A DNA stretch of 27,589 nucleotides from a virus. The notes below the pieces were generated by a model. It saw only the letters and a program-made list of their open reading frames with translations, made no database searches and had not been told where the DNA came from. Of the stretch, positions 15,681-23,983 are shown piece by piece. The translations under genes were made by a program, and so were the position numbers. Positions within the stretch are counted from its first letter, which is position 1; the number at the start of each line of letters is the position of its first letter. The stretch lies in IMG/VR virus record IMGVR_UViG_3300032294_000831, positions 1 to 27,589 of that record. The stretch is one strand, 5' to 3'.

Positions 15681-16412
15681 TTAAACCCCCTCGTCAAGCA
15701 ATAAAGCTAATTGCGCCGCCGTAGCTGTTAGCTGTCCTGTTATGGTCGTCAATGTCGTTGTTAGGGCGCCCAAAGCCGCTATACTTGCGGGCGTTAGCGG
15801 TGCGGTTGTTGTTGGCGTTATCTGAACCGTTAGGCCCTGTAACACTGGTATAAGGCTTGTCTGCAAAAAAGGCGTTAGACCGCCGCTTAATGTAGTTAGA
15901 AGACCGTCTAAAATTAACCTTAAATTACCTAAATCATTTTTAATTAATAATCTATTAAGCCCGCCGTCGATTGCGAGTTTTTGCAGGGGCAAAGATTTTT
16001 TATTTGATTGGTTTCTAATGCCGACCAAACAAATTCCGTCGCTAAGACTGTGCGCCCTTGGTGTTGGCGGGACGTTGCTTTCGCCGGTTGCCCACCATGT
16101 GTCAATGTCTCGGTCGTTGAACAAAATTAAACACGTGTCGCCGGGAAGTATAGGCATACTAATTGAGCTAGTTCCACCTGTAAGAAAAAACACCGGGCAA
16201 TCTTGCAGCGGCGGGTATGTGACTACCTCGTTATTAGGTAATTGTCTTTTCATGCCGATCTGAATAGAGGCCGTATTTTTTGTCGGGTCATAGCTAATAA
16301 TCCGACCTACTTGGACGCAATTCATATTGTAAAAAACTTCGTCTTTGGTGCGGTCGAGCACGTCTTTGATTTGTACTTGTGAGGTCGGGCCTAATACCCT
16401 ATTAATCGTCAT
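15681..16412 (-). CDS. Baseplate spike protein, Gp138 N-terminal OB-fold (gpV-like)
   Basis: 243 residues; its ATG overlaps the hub stop as ATGA. Residues 30-135 match the Gp138 N-terminal OB domain of phage spikes: GRIISYDPTKNTASIQIGMKR, PLQDCPVFFLTGG, SISMPILPGDTCLILFNDRDIDTWW, then RAHSLSDGICLVGIRN. After it, KLAIDGGLNRLLIKNDLGNLRLILDG is a short beta-helix-like part and the last 90 residues are Thr/Leu/Ala-rich helices (LTTTLTTITGQLTATAAQLALLL). In P2 gpV/phi92 gp138 relatives this trimer forms the central spike that pierces the outer membrane. No His-rich metal-binding apex motif is seen, so the tip may be completed by another protein. Confidence 0.88.
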   Translation of the reverse strand: MTINRVLGPTSQVQIKDVLDRTKDEVFYNMNCVQVGRIISYDPTKNTASIQIGMKRQLPNNEVVTYPPLQDCPVFFLTGGTSSISMPILPGDTCLILFNDRDIDTWWATGESNVPPTPRAHSLSDGICLVGIRNQSNKKSLPLQKLAIDGGLNRLLIKNDLGNLRLILDGLLTTLSGGLTPFLQTSLIPVLQGLTVQITPTTTAPLTPASIAALGALTTTLTTITGQLTATAAQLALLLDEGV

Positions 16413-17326
16413 GTCGCCGCCGAAATGGTTTTAAAGTATTCGCTTATATTGCTCTTTATTATATTGTTTATAGTTAGACCTGATAACGTCAATGCCGTTT
16501 TTAGTTCGCCGCATACGGCTTCCGATATGGTCCCGCTATGGGTTATGCCTGTCAGTTTATATTGACCATTGTAAACAGGGATTGCGTCGCTTTGCAAAAT
16601 TACTTCCTGAGAGGGAACATATCGCGGCTCAAATAAGGTCGTAACTTCGACTTGAGTGCCAGTTCTCGTCGGCGCCTCTAAAATACCAACCGAACTATCA
16701 ATAATGTTTAAAGTTCCCGTTATGGCTTCGTCTTTTCCTAAAGCAAAAGCGGTCTGCGAATCTATGTAGAAATTTCCCCCGGTTAATTTATTAGCCAAAT
16801 CAACTGGGGCGCCAAAAAGAGTCGTGGCCCTTTGTGTTGTCTGATTAAATTGATCCCCAATAATAGCTCCGCCGATATTAAGCATAGAACTAGTAAGGTT
16901 TTGAACTAGGCTTTTTATTGGGTTTCCTGCGGGTGCGGTCTGGCTAACAAAGCTATTATTCAAAGCGGTCCCACCGTCCCAACATTCTATAATTGTTTTA
17001 TAGTTAGGACCTTCACGAACGCTATACGCTTGTTTTATGTGTCCCTTAAAACACTGGGCTAAAAAAGTGTTGGTTTCTTCTGTTCCGTAGCTGTAACCGG
17101 CGTAAAAAATTACTGGCAAATATTTGGCGGTGTCATAGAGGTCGTGGAATATAGACATTCTTGTCCGCTCGGCCAAATTATACACCGTGAAAGTCGCTGT
17201 ATTAAGAGAGGCAAGGTTTTGCCGGGTTACGGTAAACTCTAAGGTAATCGGGTCGACAATGTTTATTTCTTCGCCTTGGGCGCTTGTGACCGACAATAAA
17301 TATTGCCTTACAAATTTACGAGCCAT
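16409..17326 (-). CDS. Baseplate hub protein (gp27/gpD-like)
   Basis: 305 residues, GAGGCGG ribosome site, start overlapping the plug gene by 11 bases. The N-terminal half shows the hub pattern: beta strands with INIVDPITLEFTVTRQNLASLNTATFTVYNLAERTR, then VIFYAGYSYG, and KTIIECWDGG near residue 115. The C-terminal half includes TLFEPRYVPSQEVILQSDAIPVYNGQYKLTGITHSGTISE, common to phage hub proteins that hold the spike. It would form the trimeric hub between tail tube and spike. No lytic domain is fused, so any wall-degrading activity lies elsewhere. Confidence 0.85.
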   Translation of the reverse strand: MARKFVRQYLLSVTSAQGEEINIVDPITLEFTVTRQNLASLNTATFTVYNLAERTRMSIFHDLYDTAKYLPVIFYAGYSYGTEETNTFLAQCFKGHIKQAYSVREGPNYKTIIECWDGGTALNNSFVSQTAPAGNPIKSLVQNLTSSMLNIGGAIIGDQFNQTTQRATTLFGAPVDLANKLTGGNFYIDSQTAFALGKDEAITGTLNIIDSSVGILEAPTRTGTQVEVTTLFEPRYVPSQEVILQSDAIPVYNGQYKLTGITHSGTISEAVCGELKTALTLSGLTINNIIKSNISEYFKTISAAT

Positions 17327-17654
17327 ACAAGTCCGCCTCGATAGCGACGACTTCCGCAGAATCTAAAAGATATAGCTTTGTGTCTAATACAAAAGCATCG
17401 ACAACAACGGGGTCTATTGTGCTGTTGTTAAAGCACATGATACCAAACGGCAATATGTTTTTATATTGCCTTAGAATGTTTGGCGCCATGGTCAATTGTT
17501 GATTAGTTACCGAAAAGTCTTGCCACGTCAAATCAAAATACCAAGCGTATTGGTTAGGTTTAAACTGCAAAACAAGTTCGGCGGCACCAAAGTTGGTTAT
17601 GTTTATAAACATTTTTTGACGGTAGTCGGCTGTTATTCCAGTTATCTCTAGCAT
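17316..17654 (-). CDS. Baseplate plug protein (Pam3 gp18-like)
   Basis: 112 residues of two beta sheets: ITADYRQKMFINI, AAELVLQFKPNQYAWYFDLTWQDFSVTNQQLTMAPNILRQYKNILPFGIMCF, VVDAFVLDTKLYLLDSAEV. The run W-x-x-D-L-T-W, then PNILRQYKNILPFGI, is typical of the phage baseplate plug family known from the cyanophage Pam3 structure, which closes the hub channel before DNA ejection. The position between the Dit-like and hub genes agrees. It overlaps the hub gene by 11 bases and follows the Dit-like gene by one base. Confidence 0.85.
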   Translation of the reverse strand: MLEITGITADYRQKMFINITNFGAAELVLQFKPNQYAWYFDLTWQDFSVTNQQLTMAPNILRQYKNILPFGIMCFNNSTIDPVVVDAFVLDTKLYLLDSAEVVAIEADLYGS

Positions 17655-17655
17655 A

Positions 17656-18462
17656 TTACTGACCCAATTTTTTAAATGAGCTGGTTACTGTGTCAAACAA
17701 GCCGGCGGCTATACTTTGGTTTTTTGTGTTCCCTTGATTCTTTACTTCCGATCTTTGAGACGCTGGAACCGGCGCAAGGGCGACTTTTGTGGCTGATACG
17801 TCAATGCTGTTTATTTGTTTAAACGTGACTGTTACGGTTGTCATGTCTTTGGTTGTTTCGTCTTGGTTAAACGTCAAATTTTCTATTGCCATGTTGGTAA
17901 AATACTTCCACGGCGTGTTTATTGTGCAAAGAGTTCGGCCATAAAAATAACCTTCTAAAATACCGTATGCTTTTCCTTGCTTAGTTGTTGCAATCAAGTT
18001 TTTGTCGTAAAAAGTGTTTAAGTCGTTATAGACTTTTTTTGCCTGTTCTTTTTGCCTGTTCAATTCTTCGTAACCGGCTAGGTATTGCGTAGCGCCTTGA
18101 GCAAGTTCTGGCTGCATTCCGGGAATTTCCATAGCTCTTTGTATGGCTTGCTCGGCGGCGGCTGCGCCTTTAGATTTTTCCCAAATCAGCTCGGCTACAA
18201 TTCCGGTTAAAGTTATTTTGACCGGTTGAAAAGCTATGTGATCTTGTATGGATACGTTTGTTTCAGTATAGTGATCTGTTATTTCTGCGGTTAAGTTAAT
18301 AGTATCAGTTTGCGGAATGTCGAAAACAAAGCCGTTAATACCTTCCACTATCTTGGCGTTTTGACCTTGCACTACCGCACGCGCCGTCGTGCTTAGGTCT
18401 GTAGCTGCGCCGCCTATCTTTAAAACCGAGCTAGTTTGTGACAATAGAGCTAAAGCTGTCAT
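17656..18462 (-). CDS. Dit-like baseplate/distal tail protein
   Basis: 268 residues; start overlaps the tape-measure stop as ATGA. The N-terminal domain has the Dit-like strand order INGFVFDIPQTDTINLTAEITDHYTETNVSIQDHIAFQPVKITLTGIVAEL (about residues 42-92), where the E-I-T-x-H-Y...D-H-I pattern is typical of the Dit-like N-terminal family. A helical insert (AAAAEQAIQRAMEIPGMQPELAQGATQYLAGYEEL, about 100-150) precedes a second beta domain ending TTVTVTFKQI. The C-terminus is Ser/Lys-rich. In contractile tails such proteins form the first ring under the tube and hold hub and plug. Confidence 0.8.
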   Translation of the reverse strand: MTALALLSQTSSVLKIGGAATDLSTTARAVVQGQNAKIVEGINGFVFDIPQTDTINLTAEITDHYTETNVSIQDHIAFQPVKITLTGIVAELIWEKSKGAAAAEQAIQRAMEIPGMQPELAQGATQYLAGYEELNRQKEQAKKVYNDLNTFYDKNLIATTKQGKAYGILEGYFYGRTLCTINTPWKYFTNMAIENLTFNQDETTKDMTTVTVTFKQINSIDVSATKVALAPVPASQRSEVKNQGNTKNQSIAAGLFDTVTSSFKKLGQ

Positions 18463-19946
18463 CGTCCAGTATTTCCGTTTTGAAAGTAACCGTCAGTATT
18501 TTGACGCTTTAGTGCGTCGCTAACTTGTTTCGCAAAGGCTTCTGGGTCGTTTACACCGGGCACGCTAATGGTTATGTTGTTATTTACCGTTTGTGCTCCG
18601 CCCTGCGCAAAATTTTGACCATAAGGAACAAATTTGCTATCTGAACCGCCCTTGTCGGATTCACCAAACATTTTTAAAGCAAAAGGGTTTAACTTTTGAA
18701 AAAATTCTCCAATGTCTTTTAAAAATCCAAACTTTGTTATTTTTTCATCTATAAAATCAAACACATCACCAACAACTTTTTTAACTAATTCAAAACCGCC
18801 AGTTAAATAGTTTATAACCCTGCCAATAATAGAATCGCCGCCCTGCATGAATGTAATAAAGTCGTCGACAAGTAAAATTATTGCCGTTAATGCCGCTGTA
18901 ATCGGGAAAAAGTATGCGGCTATTCCTAGCGCAACAACCCCGATTATTTTCATGACGCTTTTTACACCGGAACCTAGTTTATTAAATCCGTCGATTAGGC
19001 TTCGAATAGCCCATCCCCATCGGTCGACCATGTAAATTATTTGCTTAGTTATTGGCAACAACAAAGCGCCGACTTTTTTTAAAGCTACTTGAAAACCGTC
19101 AAGGGCCTTATTCATGGCAATGTTAAATGATTTAAGCTCGGCTATTTCGTCTTCTGACAAAATTAAATTTTCTTCCGGTGCCGGCAAATCTTTCATGTCC
19201 CTTAAAAATCCTATAAAGGATTCGCTTAATCCGGCCTCTTTTGCCAGCTTTGTAAAAAACGGCGTCGACATATTGCCCATGGCTTTTTTAAGTTGGTCTA
19301 GCTGTTGGAATGGGTCTAATCCCGGTTTTATTCCCAACAATTGCCATGCGTCACTTCCACCCTTGCCCATGGCTATGTTTACGCTAGTCTCTTGTAACTC
19401 TTGTAATGCGCCCGATACCTCGTCGGCTTCTAATCCGCTTGCTGCGGCCTGTCTTTGTAGTCTTTGAAGGGCTTGAGTGTTGAGACCTGTTAGTTGGTTA
19501 AACCTAACTAAACTAGCTGCATATTCTGACGATTTTTTGGACAAAATTGTCATAGCGGTTGCAACGCCAACAATTTGAATTCTAACGCGATTCATTTTTC
19601 CAACACTATCGTCTAAACCTTGCACGAACATTTGATACAAACTCCGACCTTTTTTTGAGGCGGCGGCTTGCTTTTGCTGTTCTTGTTCAAGTTCTGATAA
19701 TGACTCGCCTAGCTTTACAATACTTTGGTCGGCTTTTTGGTTTGCTTTAAAAAGCTCTATTTCCTCTTTGGTTGTAGCGTTCATTTTTAACGCTATCTTT
19801 TCGAGCGTGTCGCCCATCTGTTCAAATATTTGTAATAGCTTTGTAGACGTTTCGGCGAGCTGGGACGTAACGGTCTCGAAGTTTTCGGCGGCGGCGGTGC
19901 CCGTGCTTTTAAAGCCAAGGCTAAAAAATAACTGACCTACTTCCAT
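18459..19946 (-). CDS. Tail tape measure protein
   Basis: 495 residues. GAGGTC lies nine bases before the ATG. An N-terminal helical section (TSQLAETSTKLLQIFEQMGDTLEKI, then ELEQEQQKQAAASKKG) is followed by a tape-measure-like core with YAASLVRFNQLTGLNTQALQRLQRQAAASGLEADEVSGALQELQE. Residues 332-367 form two hydrophobic membrane-type helices (VMKIIGVVALGIAAYFF and ITAALTAIILLV), as in tape measures that enter the host membrane. The end is Gly/Ser-rich with a beta NNITISVPGVNDPEAFAKQVSDALKRQ, typical of the C-terminus. At about 0.15 nm per residue it predicts a tail near 70-75 nm (inference). It begins inside the end of the frameshifted chaperone frame. Confidence 0.9.
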   Translation of the reverse strand: MEVGQLFFSLGFKSTGTAAAENFETVTSQLAETSTKLLQIFEQMGDTLEKIALKMNATTKEEIELFKANQKADQSIVKLGESLSELEQEQQKQAAASKKGRSLYQMFVQGLDDSVGKMNRVRIQIVGVATAMTILSKKSSEYAASLVRFNQLTGLNTQALQRLQRQAAASGLEADEVSGALQELQETSVNIAMGKGGSDAWQLLGIKPGLDPFQQLDQLKKAMGNMSTPFFTKLAKEAGLSESFIGFLRDMKDLPAPEENLILSEDEIAELKSFNIAMNKALDGFQVALKKVGALLLPITKQIIYMVDRWGWAIRSLIDGFNKLGSGVKSVMKIIGVVALGIAAYFFPITAALTAIILLVDDFITFMQGGDSIIGRVINYLTGGFELVKKVVGDVFDFIDEKITKFGFLKDIGEFFQKLNPFALKMFGESDKGGSDSKFVPYGQNFAQGGAQTVNNNITISVPGVNDPEAFAKQVSDALKRQNTDGYFQNGNTGR

Positions 19947-20529
19947 TCGCTTGACCTCATTAGCATTAGCTGGCTCTCATACTTGCCCTTAAACCTCAAA
20001 TAATCGTGGGCGTCTGCTATCAAGTCCGCCCTAGTTTGCATTAAAACTTCGGGGGGACCAAAACCGTTAGCCGATAGTTCCATTATAACAAAACGGTGCC
20101 AGTCCATGGTAATTTTTACGTCCGGGTATTCTTTTTTCTCGTTCTCAAGTTCATTTATAAACTTGAAACGAGACTCCCGAAAAAAGGTGCGACGTTCTCC
20201 CTAATGGCGTGCCATGCGCATAAGAGAAAATCAGCCCTTGCCTCTTTTTTCTCAAACGTCATGGAATCAATAACTTGGTCGTTATACCGGCATTTTTTAA
20301 AGCAAGTTTTAGCTGCTTCTAGCACCGGCTGACTTGCCAATAGGCTACAAATCGGCCCCTTAAAGTTTAAAACGTCAGTTTGACTAATCGCTTTAAAGTC
20401 CATTCCCTTTAAGTTTATTTCAGTCTTTTCGACTTCCTTCAGAATTGTTTGAGTTACAGCCCAAGCCGATTCATACGACAAGGGCTGTACATCAAACTTC
20501 GCACCGCTGGGGAGCGCAAAAGTTTCCAT
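19937..20529 (-). CDS. Tail assembly chaperone, -1 frameshift long form
   Basis: Joined product: the first 117 residues are those of the short chaperone, then ribosomes slip back one base at T TTT TTC (20185-20179) and continue for 80 residues to a TAG at 19937-19939. The extension runs RESRFKFINELENEKKEYPD, includes MDWHRFVIMELSANGFGPPEV and LIADAHDYLRFKG, and ends SSEWK, for 197 residues in total. The extension frame is closed by a TAG just upstream of the slip site and has no early start with a ribosome site (first ATG at 20107 gives only 56 residues), so fusion is the natural reading. This is the lambda G/GT arrangement placed just before the tape measure. The long form would bind the tape measure and recruit tube subunits. 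Confidence 0.85.
20138..20185 (-). promoter_or_regulatory. Programmed -1 frameshift site with stimulatory stem-loop
   Basis: The heptamer T TTT TTC (20185-20179) is in the correct reading phase of the chaperone gene. Six bases later an 11-bp stem begins: 20172-20162 pairs with 20149-20138, with one bulged G and a 12-base loop holding the 0-frame stop. Heptamer, spacer and stem together are the standard parts of a bacterial -1 frameshift signal. Confidence 0.85.
20155..20529 (-). CDS. Tail assembly chaperone, short form
   Basis: 124 residues, AGGTGG ribosome site. The protein opens METFALPSGAKFDVQPLSYESAWAVTQTILKEVEK and has a helical middle (DVLNFKGPICSLLASQPVLEAAKTCFKKC), then FEKKEARADFLLCAWHAIRENVAPFFG. 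The N-terminal beta start followed by helices, the size, and the place between tube and tape-measure genes are those of phage tail assembly chaperones (lambda gpG role). The last seven codons after the slip site (GSLVSSL) are used only when no frameshift occurs. The short form is expected in large excess over the long form. Confidence 0.88.
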   Translation of the reverse strand: METFALPSGAKFDVQPLSYESAWAVTQTILKEVEKTEINLKGMDFKAISQTDVLNFKGPICSLLASQPVLEAAKTCFKKCRYNDQVIDSMTFEKKEARADFLLCAWHAIRENVAPFFGSLVSSL

Positions 20530-20542
20530 TAGCTACCACCTA

Positions 20543-21022
20543 TTAGGCAATGGCTCTCGGCGCAATAGCGAACATCATAGTATACATCGATACAGCTTGT
20601 TCGACTTCACCTTCGACGTTCGACACACCTTCGACTAGCTTTGTAAATACGCCGCCGGTCAAAATGTAGGTATCGGCCACGACGGACGCTTCCGACCCGC
20701 CTTCGCTTGTTGCGACGCCTGTACCTAAATTTTTAATTAATTCGCCGGACATAAGTACAAATTTCGTTGGTGAGTTTCTATAGCTACTCAAGAGCGAGTT
20801 AAGATACTTGTCGTCATCCGACCCTCGGAGAACGCGTAACTCGACTGTAGCTTGATTACCCGACTCGTTGCTAGCGAAAATTGCATTGCCGTTTTTGCCG
20901 GTTTTAACGGTAACGATATCGGTCGCAAATGTTACTTTGCAAATATCTCCGCTAGGAAAGTCGGCCAATAGACGCCCGCTTATTTTAATTGTGTCTTGAC
21001 CTGTTAGTCTAAATACTGCCAT
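20543..21022 (-). CDS. Tail tube protein (DUF3277-like)
   Basis: 159 residues, AAGGGG ribosome site. Mostly beta strands: RLTGQDTIKISGRLLADFPSGDICKVTFATDIVTVKTGKNGNAIFASNESGNQATVELRVLRGSDDDKYLNSLL, then FVLMSGELIKNLG and VVADTYILTGGVFTKLVEGVSNVEGEVEQAVSMYTMMFA. The KTGKNGNAI segment and the LRVLRGSDDDKYLN phrase are characteristic of DUF3277-type tube proteins of small contractile phages. It follows the sheath gene by ten bases, as expected. The subunits stack as hexamer rings to form the inner tube through which DNA passes. Confidence 0.88.
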   Translation of the reverse strand: MAVFRLTGQDTIKISGRLLADFPSGDICKVTFATDIVTVKTGKNGNAIFASNESGNQATVELRVLRGSDDDKYLNSLLSSYRNSPTKFVLMSGELIKNLGTGVATSEGGSEASVVADTYILTGGVFTKLVEGVSNVEGEVEQAVSMYTMMFAIAPRAIA

Positions 21023-21032
21023 GGTTTACCCC

Positions 21033-22151
21033 TTATTGATTAATATAGACTAGCACGTCGCTAGTGTGGATTGCGCCCGCATACTTGACCGCAATTTGAA
21101 TTACTGGCGCTTTACGCAATGCTCTATCGGCTGGCAACTGGGTTGCTACACTCGAAGAGTAAATGTAATAGCCAAAATCTGCCACGTTTCTAATAAAGTC
21201 TTGCGGCGGTCCGAATGTGTCTGCCGAGGTCCATGCGCCCGGCGCTACGAATCCGTTGGCGACCGCTTGCTGGCATACCGACCGGTAAGCGCCTTTAAGG
21301 CCACCCATGCCCGCCTCAGTCTGGGGAATTTTCGTGCTAGTTTGCGCCAGAAAATTAAACCCACCAACTTGAAGGGCACCAACCAACCAATCAAGATTAT
21401 ACACATCATCATAAAACCCATTGGCACCATGACTAAGAACGCTAGAACGACCTGCAATGCTGACATATAGATCGGCCCCCACGTCTTTAGCTTTTTGCAC
21501 AATCGTTTGTGTTGCCGTAGTATCGGCACCGACTGTTAAAAGCTGTTTAAGGTTCATGGTCGTAGCTGTGTTAGTTGCAGCGAAGTTAGTGGACATTCCG
21601 CGAGCTGCGTAAGCCCATTTCATTTTCTCGGCGTCTGCGCTAATTCCATAGTAAAGACCTCGAACGTGTTGCAAGCTTTGGTCTTTGATATCCGCCAAAA
21701 GTCCGCCAGCGTCTAGGGCTGCGCTATCTGATTTCACTACAAAAAGTAGTTTGCGAGACGCTTCCGCTACCGCACCGGCGTCTAAAACGTCGCTGTCTGA
21801 AACGGCCATAGTTGCTGCTACGCCGCCGTAGTAAACAAGCCCTTGCGCTCTAATCATAGCTGCGTCTAGTTTTTCACCGGCCAACATTTTGCAAACAACA
21901 AAAAGACCGCCACCGGTCAGAATGTTTGGAGATTGGCTAAACACTGCCGCCGCTGCTTTATAAACATTACTAGACGTTCCCCAATCGGCTGCAACGTCTT
22001 GCGCCGAAGAATAGGCTGTCACTTCGCCAAGGCTTGCAACCGGTACGTCTGTAGTCAAACAAAGCAAGTTGTTTTGACTATAAGGCGCAAGCCCTGCGGG
22101 GGGCGCCAACACGCTGACGTTGATTACGTTACTAATATTAATTATCGACAT
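21033..22151 (-). CDS. Tail sheath protein (DUF3383-like)
   Basis: 372 residues, GGGGGA ribosome site, overlapping the terminator gene by 14 bases. The order of elements fits DUF3383 sheath proteins: an N-terminal beta region (INISNVINVSVLAPPAGLAPYSQNNLLCLT), VTAYSSAQDVAADWGTSSNVYKAAAAVFSQSPN at about 45-75, a central alpha/beta domain with RGLYYGISADAEKMKWAYAAR, and a C-terminal FNFLAQTSTKIPQTEAGMGGLKGAYRSVCQQAVANGFVAPGAW followed by APVIQIAVKYAGAIHTSDVLVYIN. It is much shorter than T4 gp18, so this is a minimal sheath. It polymerises around the tube and contracts on infection. Confidence 0.9.
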   Translation of the reverse strand: MSIINISNVINVSVLAPPAGLAPYSQNNLLCLTTDVPVASLGEVTAYSSAQDVAADWGTSSNVYKAAAAVFSQSPNILTGGGLFVVCKMLAGEKLDAAMIRAQGLVYYGGVAATMAVSDSDVLDAGAVAEASRKLLFVVKSDSAALDAGGLLADIKDQSLQHVRGLYYGISADAEKMKWAYAARGMSTNFAATNTATTMNLKQLLTVGADTTATQTIVQKAKDVGADLYVSIAGRSSVLSHGANGFYDDVYNLDWLVGALQVGGFNFLAQTSTKIPQTEAGMGGLKGAYRSVCQQAVANGFVAPGAWTSADTFGPPQDFIRNVADFGYYIYSSSVATQLPADRALRKAPVIQIAVKYAGAIHTSDVLVYINQ

Positions 22152-22656
22152 TTATATTTTCCCCCGTATTGGTTTCTATATCTAACTTGTACTTGTCGAA
22201 GTATTGACCTGCCGATATTTTACTATAAGCACGCAACACCTTCAAAGTAATGGTCTGTCTAAATAGTATAGCACTAGCTTCGAGTCCGCTGGTATCCTGA
22301 ACGCCGCCCGGGACTATACCAATTCTAAAGCCTATTTCGTCTTGCTTCTGTTGTGCGTAAATACTTGATAGGCTGCCAATCAATTCCGGCATACGCTCGA
22401 CCGCGCTTGTGTCATAGCTAAACATATTTACGCTAAGTAGCTCTTGCATCATTTGTGAAATTTCTTGGCCATAGCCGCCGTCTAATGGCGTGTAGCGGTT
22501 ATTATTGCCATAAGGTACTGCCGAAATATTGCCGACGACTACGAATAGCCCTTCGCTTGGCGGTATCTTTTTACGTTGGTTATATATCCATATTTGGTTA
22601 TCACATAACCCCATGTATTTCTGAATGATATCGCAGATAATTTGTGCGGTTATCAT
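22138..22656 (-). CDS. Tail/neck terminator protein (LIC_12616 family-like)
   Basis: 172 residues; start overlaps the preceding stop as ATGA. It shows the alternating pattern of phage neck terminator proteins: an N-terminal helix (TAQIICDIIQKYMGL), IWIYNQRKKIPPSEGLFVVVGNISAVPYGNNNRYTPLDGGYGQEISQMMQELLSVNMFSYD (about 22-80), ERMPELIGSLSSIYAQQKQDEIGFRIGIVPGGVQDTSGLEASAILFRQTITLKVLRAYSK. These phrases are typical of the family placed just before the sheath. It caps the finished tail and docks it to the head. Confidence 0.85.
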   Translation of the reverse strand: MITAQIICDIIQKYMGLCDNQIWIYNQRKKIPPSEGLFVVVGNISAVPYGNNNRYTPLDGGYGQEISQMMQELLSVNMFSYDTSAVERMPELIGSLSSIYAQQKQDEIGFRIGIVPGGVQDTSGLEASAILFRQTITLKVLRAYSKISAGQYFDKYKLDIETNTGENINVDN

Positions 22657-23003
22657 AGGTTTTCGTACCCCCGCACTAGCTCGTATTCCATGTAACCGTA
22701 TGCGCTATAGTCTTTTCGACCCATGACGCGGTAACGATATCCTTGGTCTAAAATTACAATGTCGTCGACTTCGAGCTGTAATGTGGGGTCGGCGTGAAGT
22801 TGATACCATTTCCAAGCCCTTTGACCTTCTGGCAAAATCATTAACTGCTTTGTTTGTAGCGGCTGCAATACGGCTTTGTAACGCTTGGTTAAAATGGATT
22901 CTACGGTTTTAAAATTCTCTTGGCTCTTACACACAAGCCCGACCATGATATGGTCCGCCCACCCTATAACTGCCGTCGTAAGTTGTGGAAGGTTTGGTCT
23001 CAT
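22653..23003 (-). CDS. Head closure / head-tail joining protein
   Basis: 116 residues, ATGA-coupled to the gene before and after. The N-terminus is helical (LPQLTTAVIGWADHIMVG), and the rest is a small beta barrel: YKAVLQPLQTKQLMILPEGQRAWKWYQLHADPTLQLEVDDIVILDQGYRYRVMGRKDYSAYGYMEYELVRGY. The ILPEGQRAWKW and YRVMGRKDYSAYGYMEYEL phrases recur in small proteins between connector and terminator in contractile phages. By place and fold it is likely the stopper or closure ring that seals the packaged head. Exact family name is uncertain. Confidence 0.7.
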   Translation of the reverse strand: MRPNLPQLTTAVIGWADHIMVGLVCKSQENFKTVESILTKRYKAVLQPLQTKQLMILPEGQRAWKWYQLHADPTLQLEVDDIVILDQGYRYRVMGRKDYSAYGYMEYELVRGYENL

Positions 23004-23485
23004 TCGACGACCTCATGCGTAACCGCACGTCTAAGGGCACCGGTCGACATAAGTATTTTGGCGCCCGGGTATTGTTGTTCTTTTCGTTCGCGGTATTCTG
23101 GGCTCAGTTCCGCCCACCCGGGACCTTGCGCCTCGAATGTTTCGTTGACGGCATTGACCCACCAAGCGCCTATTTTGTTGAGGACAAATGATTCGCCCAT
23201 CTTAGCCATTTCCCGGCCTATCTTGGCTCTATTTTCTTCTATAAACCCTATAAAATCAGCCATGCGGTTTTGATAGGTTGAGCGTAGAAAAGAACGCTCT
23301 GGAATACCTCTAGTCATGCTGCCGTATTCGTGGACGGCTGCTAGGGTGCCCATAGATAGACTTTCGCCTGACTCGGTTTGGTGTGAGGCGTTACCGGCCA
23401 ATATTCCGACCCTAACTTCGGCGTCTGATTCTACTGCCTTTTTCATTTCGACAAGTAGCTTTTTATTAAAATTGTATTTCATCAT
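23000..23485 (-). CDS. Virion morphogenesis / tail completion protein (gpS/HK97-gp10-like)
   Basis: 161 residues. The core VRVGILAGNASH, then LAAVHEYGSMTRGIPERSFLRSTYQNR (about residues 24-80), carries the A-x-x-H-E-x-G...I-P-x-R-x-F-L-R pattern of phage virion morphogenesis and tail completion proteins. The C-terminus (GWAELSPEYRERKEQQYPGAKILMSTGALRRAVTHEV) has the L-S-P-x-T/Y...L-x-x-T-G-x-L-x-x-S/A pattern of the same group. It probably joins tail to head. It is ATGA-coupled to the closure gene downstream. Confidence 0.85.
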   Translation of the reverse strand: MMKYNFNKKLLVEMKKAVESDAEVRVGILAGNASHQTESGESLSMGTLAAVHEYGSMTRGIPERSFLRSTYQNRMADFIGFIEENRAKIGREMAKMGESFVLNKIGAWWVNAVNETFEAQGPGWAELSPEYRERKEQQYPGAKILMSTGALRRAVTHEVVE

Positions 23486-23493
23486 TTTGCCAC

Positions 23494-23964
23494 CTACTCG
23501 AAGGTTGTCCAGCCTTGGTAGACTTGGACGTTTCCAATTAGTAGCGGCTTAATCATGGACAAATACTTTTGCCCGTAACGTGTAGTCGTAAAATTGCTTA
23601 GGTAAGGGTCTTGCGCCATCCAGTCGGGTAGCGTGTAACTTTCAGAGACGGAACCCACGGACCGGCTGTTTACTGGCGCATAGCCGGTGCTATTGACGCC
23701 TTGTTGTGCGGTCTGAATGTCATTAACTAAATAATGAGCGGTGAGATATAGGTAACAAACCTCTAACTGGTCATCGGTACTAAAAAGCCCGGGGTTAAAG
23801 TTTACAATCGCCTCTTTGAAAGCCTTTTGGATATCAAAGTCGGTAATGTAATCTTTAGGACACCCGGGTATGGGATATTCTGCGCCAAGAGGTTGCGCAT
23901 ATTCGAAGTCGCGGTAAAAATAAGCCTTAAAATCGCTTACAGTAATGTCTTGAGGCTTAATCAT
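23494..23964 (-). CDS. Head-tail connector/adaptor (DUF4054-like)
   Basis: 156 residues: mostly helical with an N-terminal VSDFKAYFYRDFEYA, then ITDFDIQKAFKEAIVNFNPGLFSTDDQLEVCYLYLTAHYLVNDIQTAQQG (about 40-90), SRSVGSVSESYTLPDW and a C-terminal TTRYGQKYLSMIKPLLIGNVQVYQGWT. The helix pair, the LYLTAHYLV segment and the VGSVSESY...YGQ-Y turn are those of DUF4054 adaptors, which dock under the portal. The place after the major capsid gene fits. Function by family and position. Confidence 0.85.
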   Translation of the reverse strand: MIKPQDITVSDFKAYFYRDFEYAQPLGAEYPIPGCPKDYITDFDIQKAFKEAIVNFNPGLFSTDDQLEVCYLYLTAHYLVNDIQTAQQGVNSTGYAPVNSRSVGSVSESYTLPDWMAQDPYLSNFTTTRYGQKYLSMIKPLLIGNVQVYQGWTTFE

Positions 23965-23983
23965 CCGTGACCCCTCATTCGTC

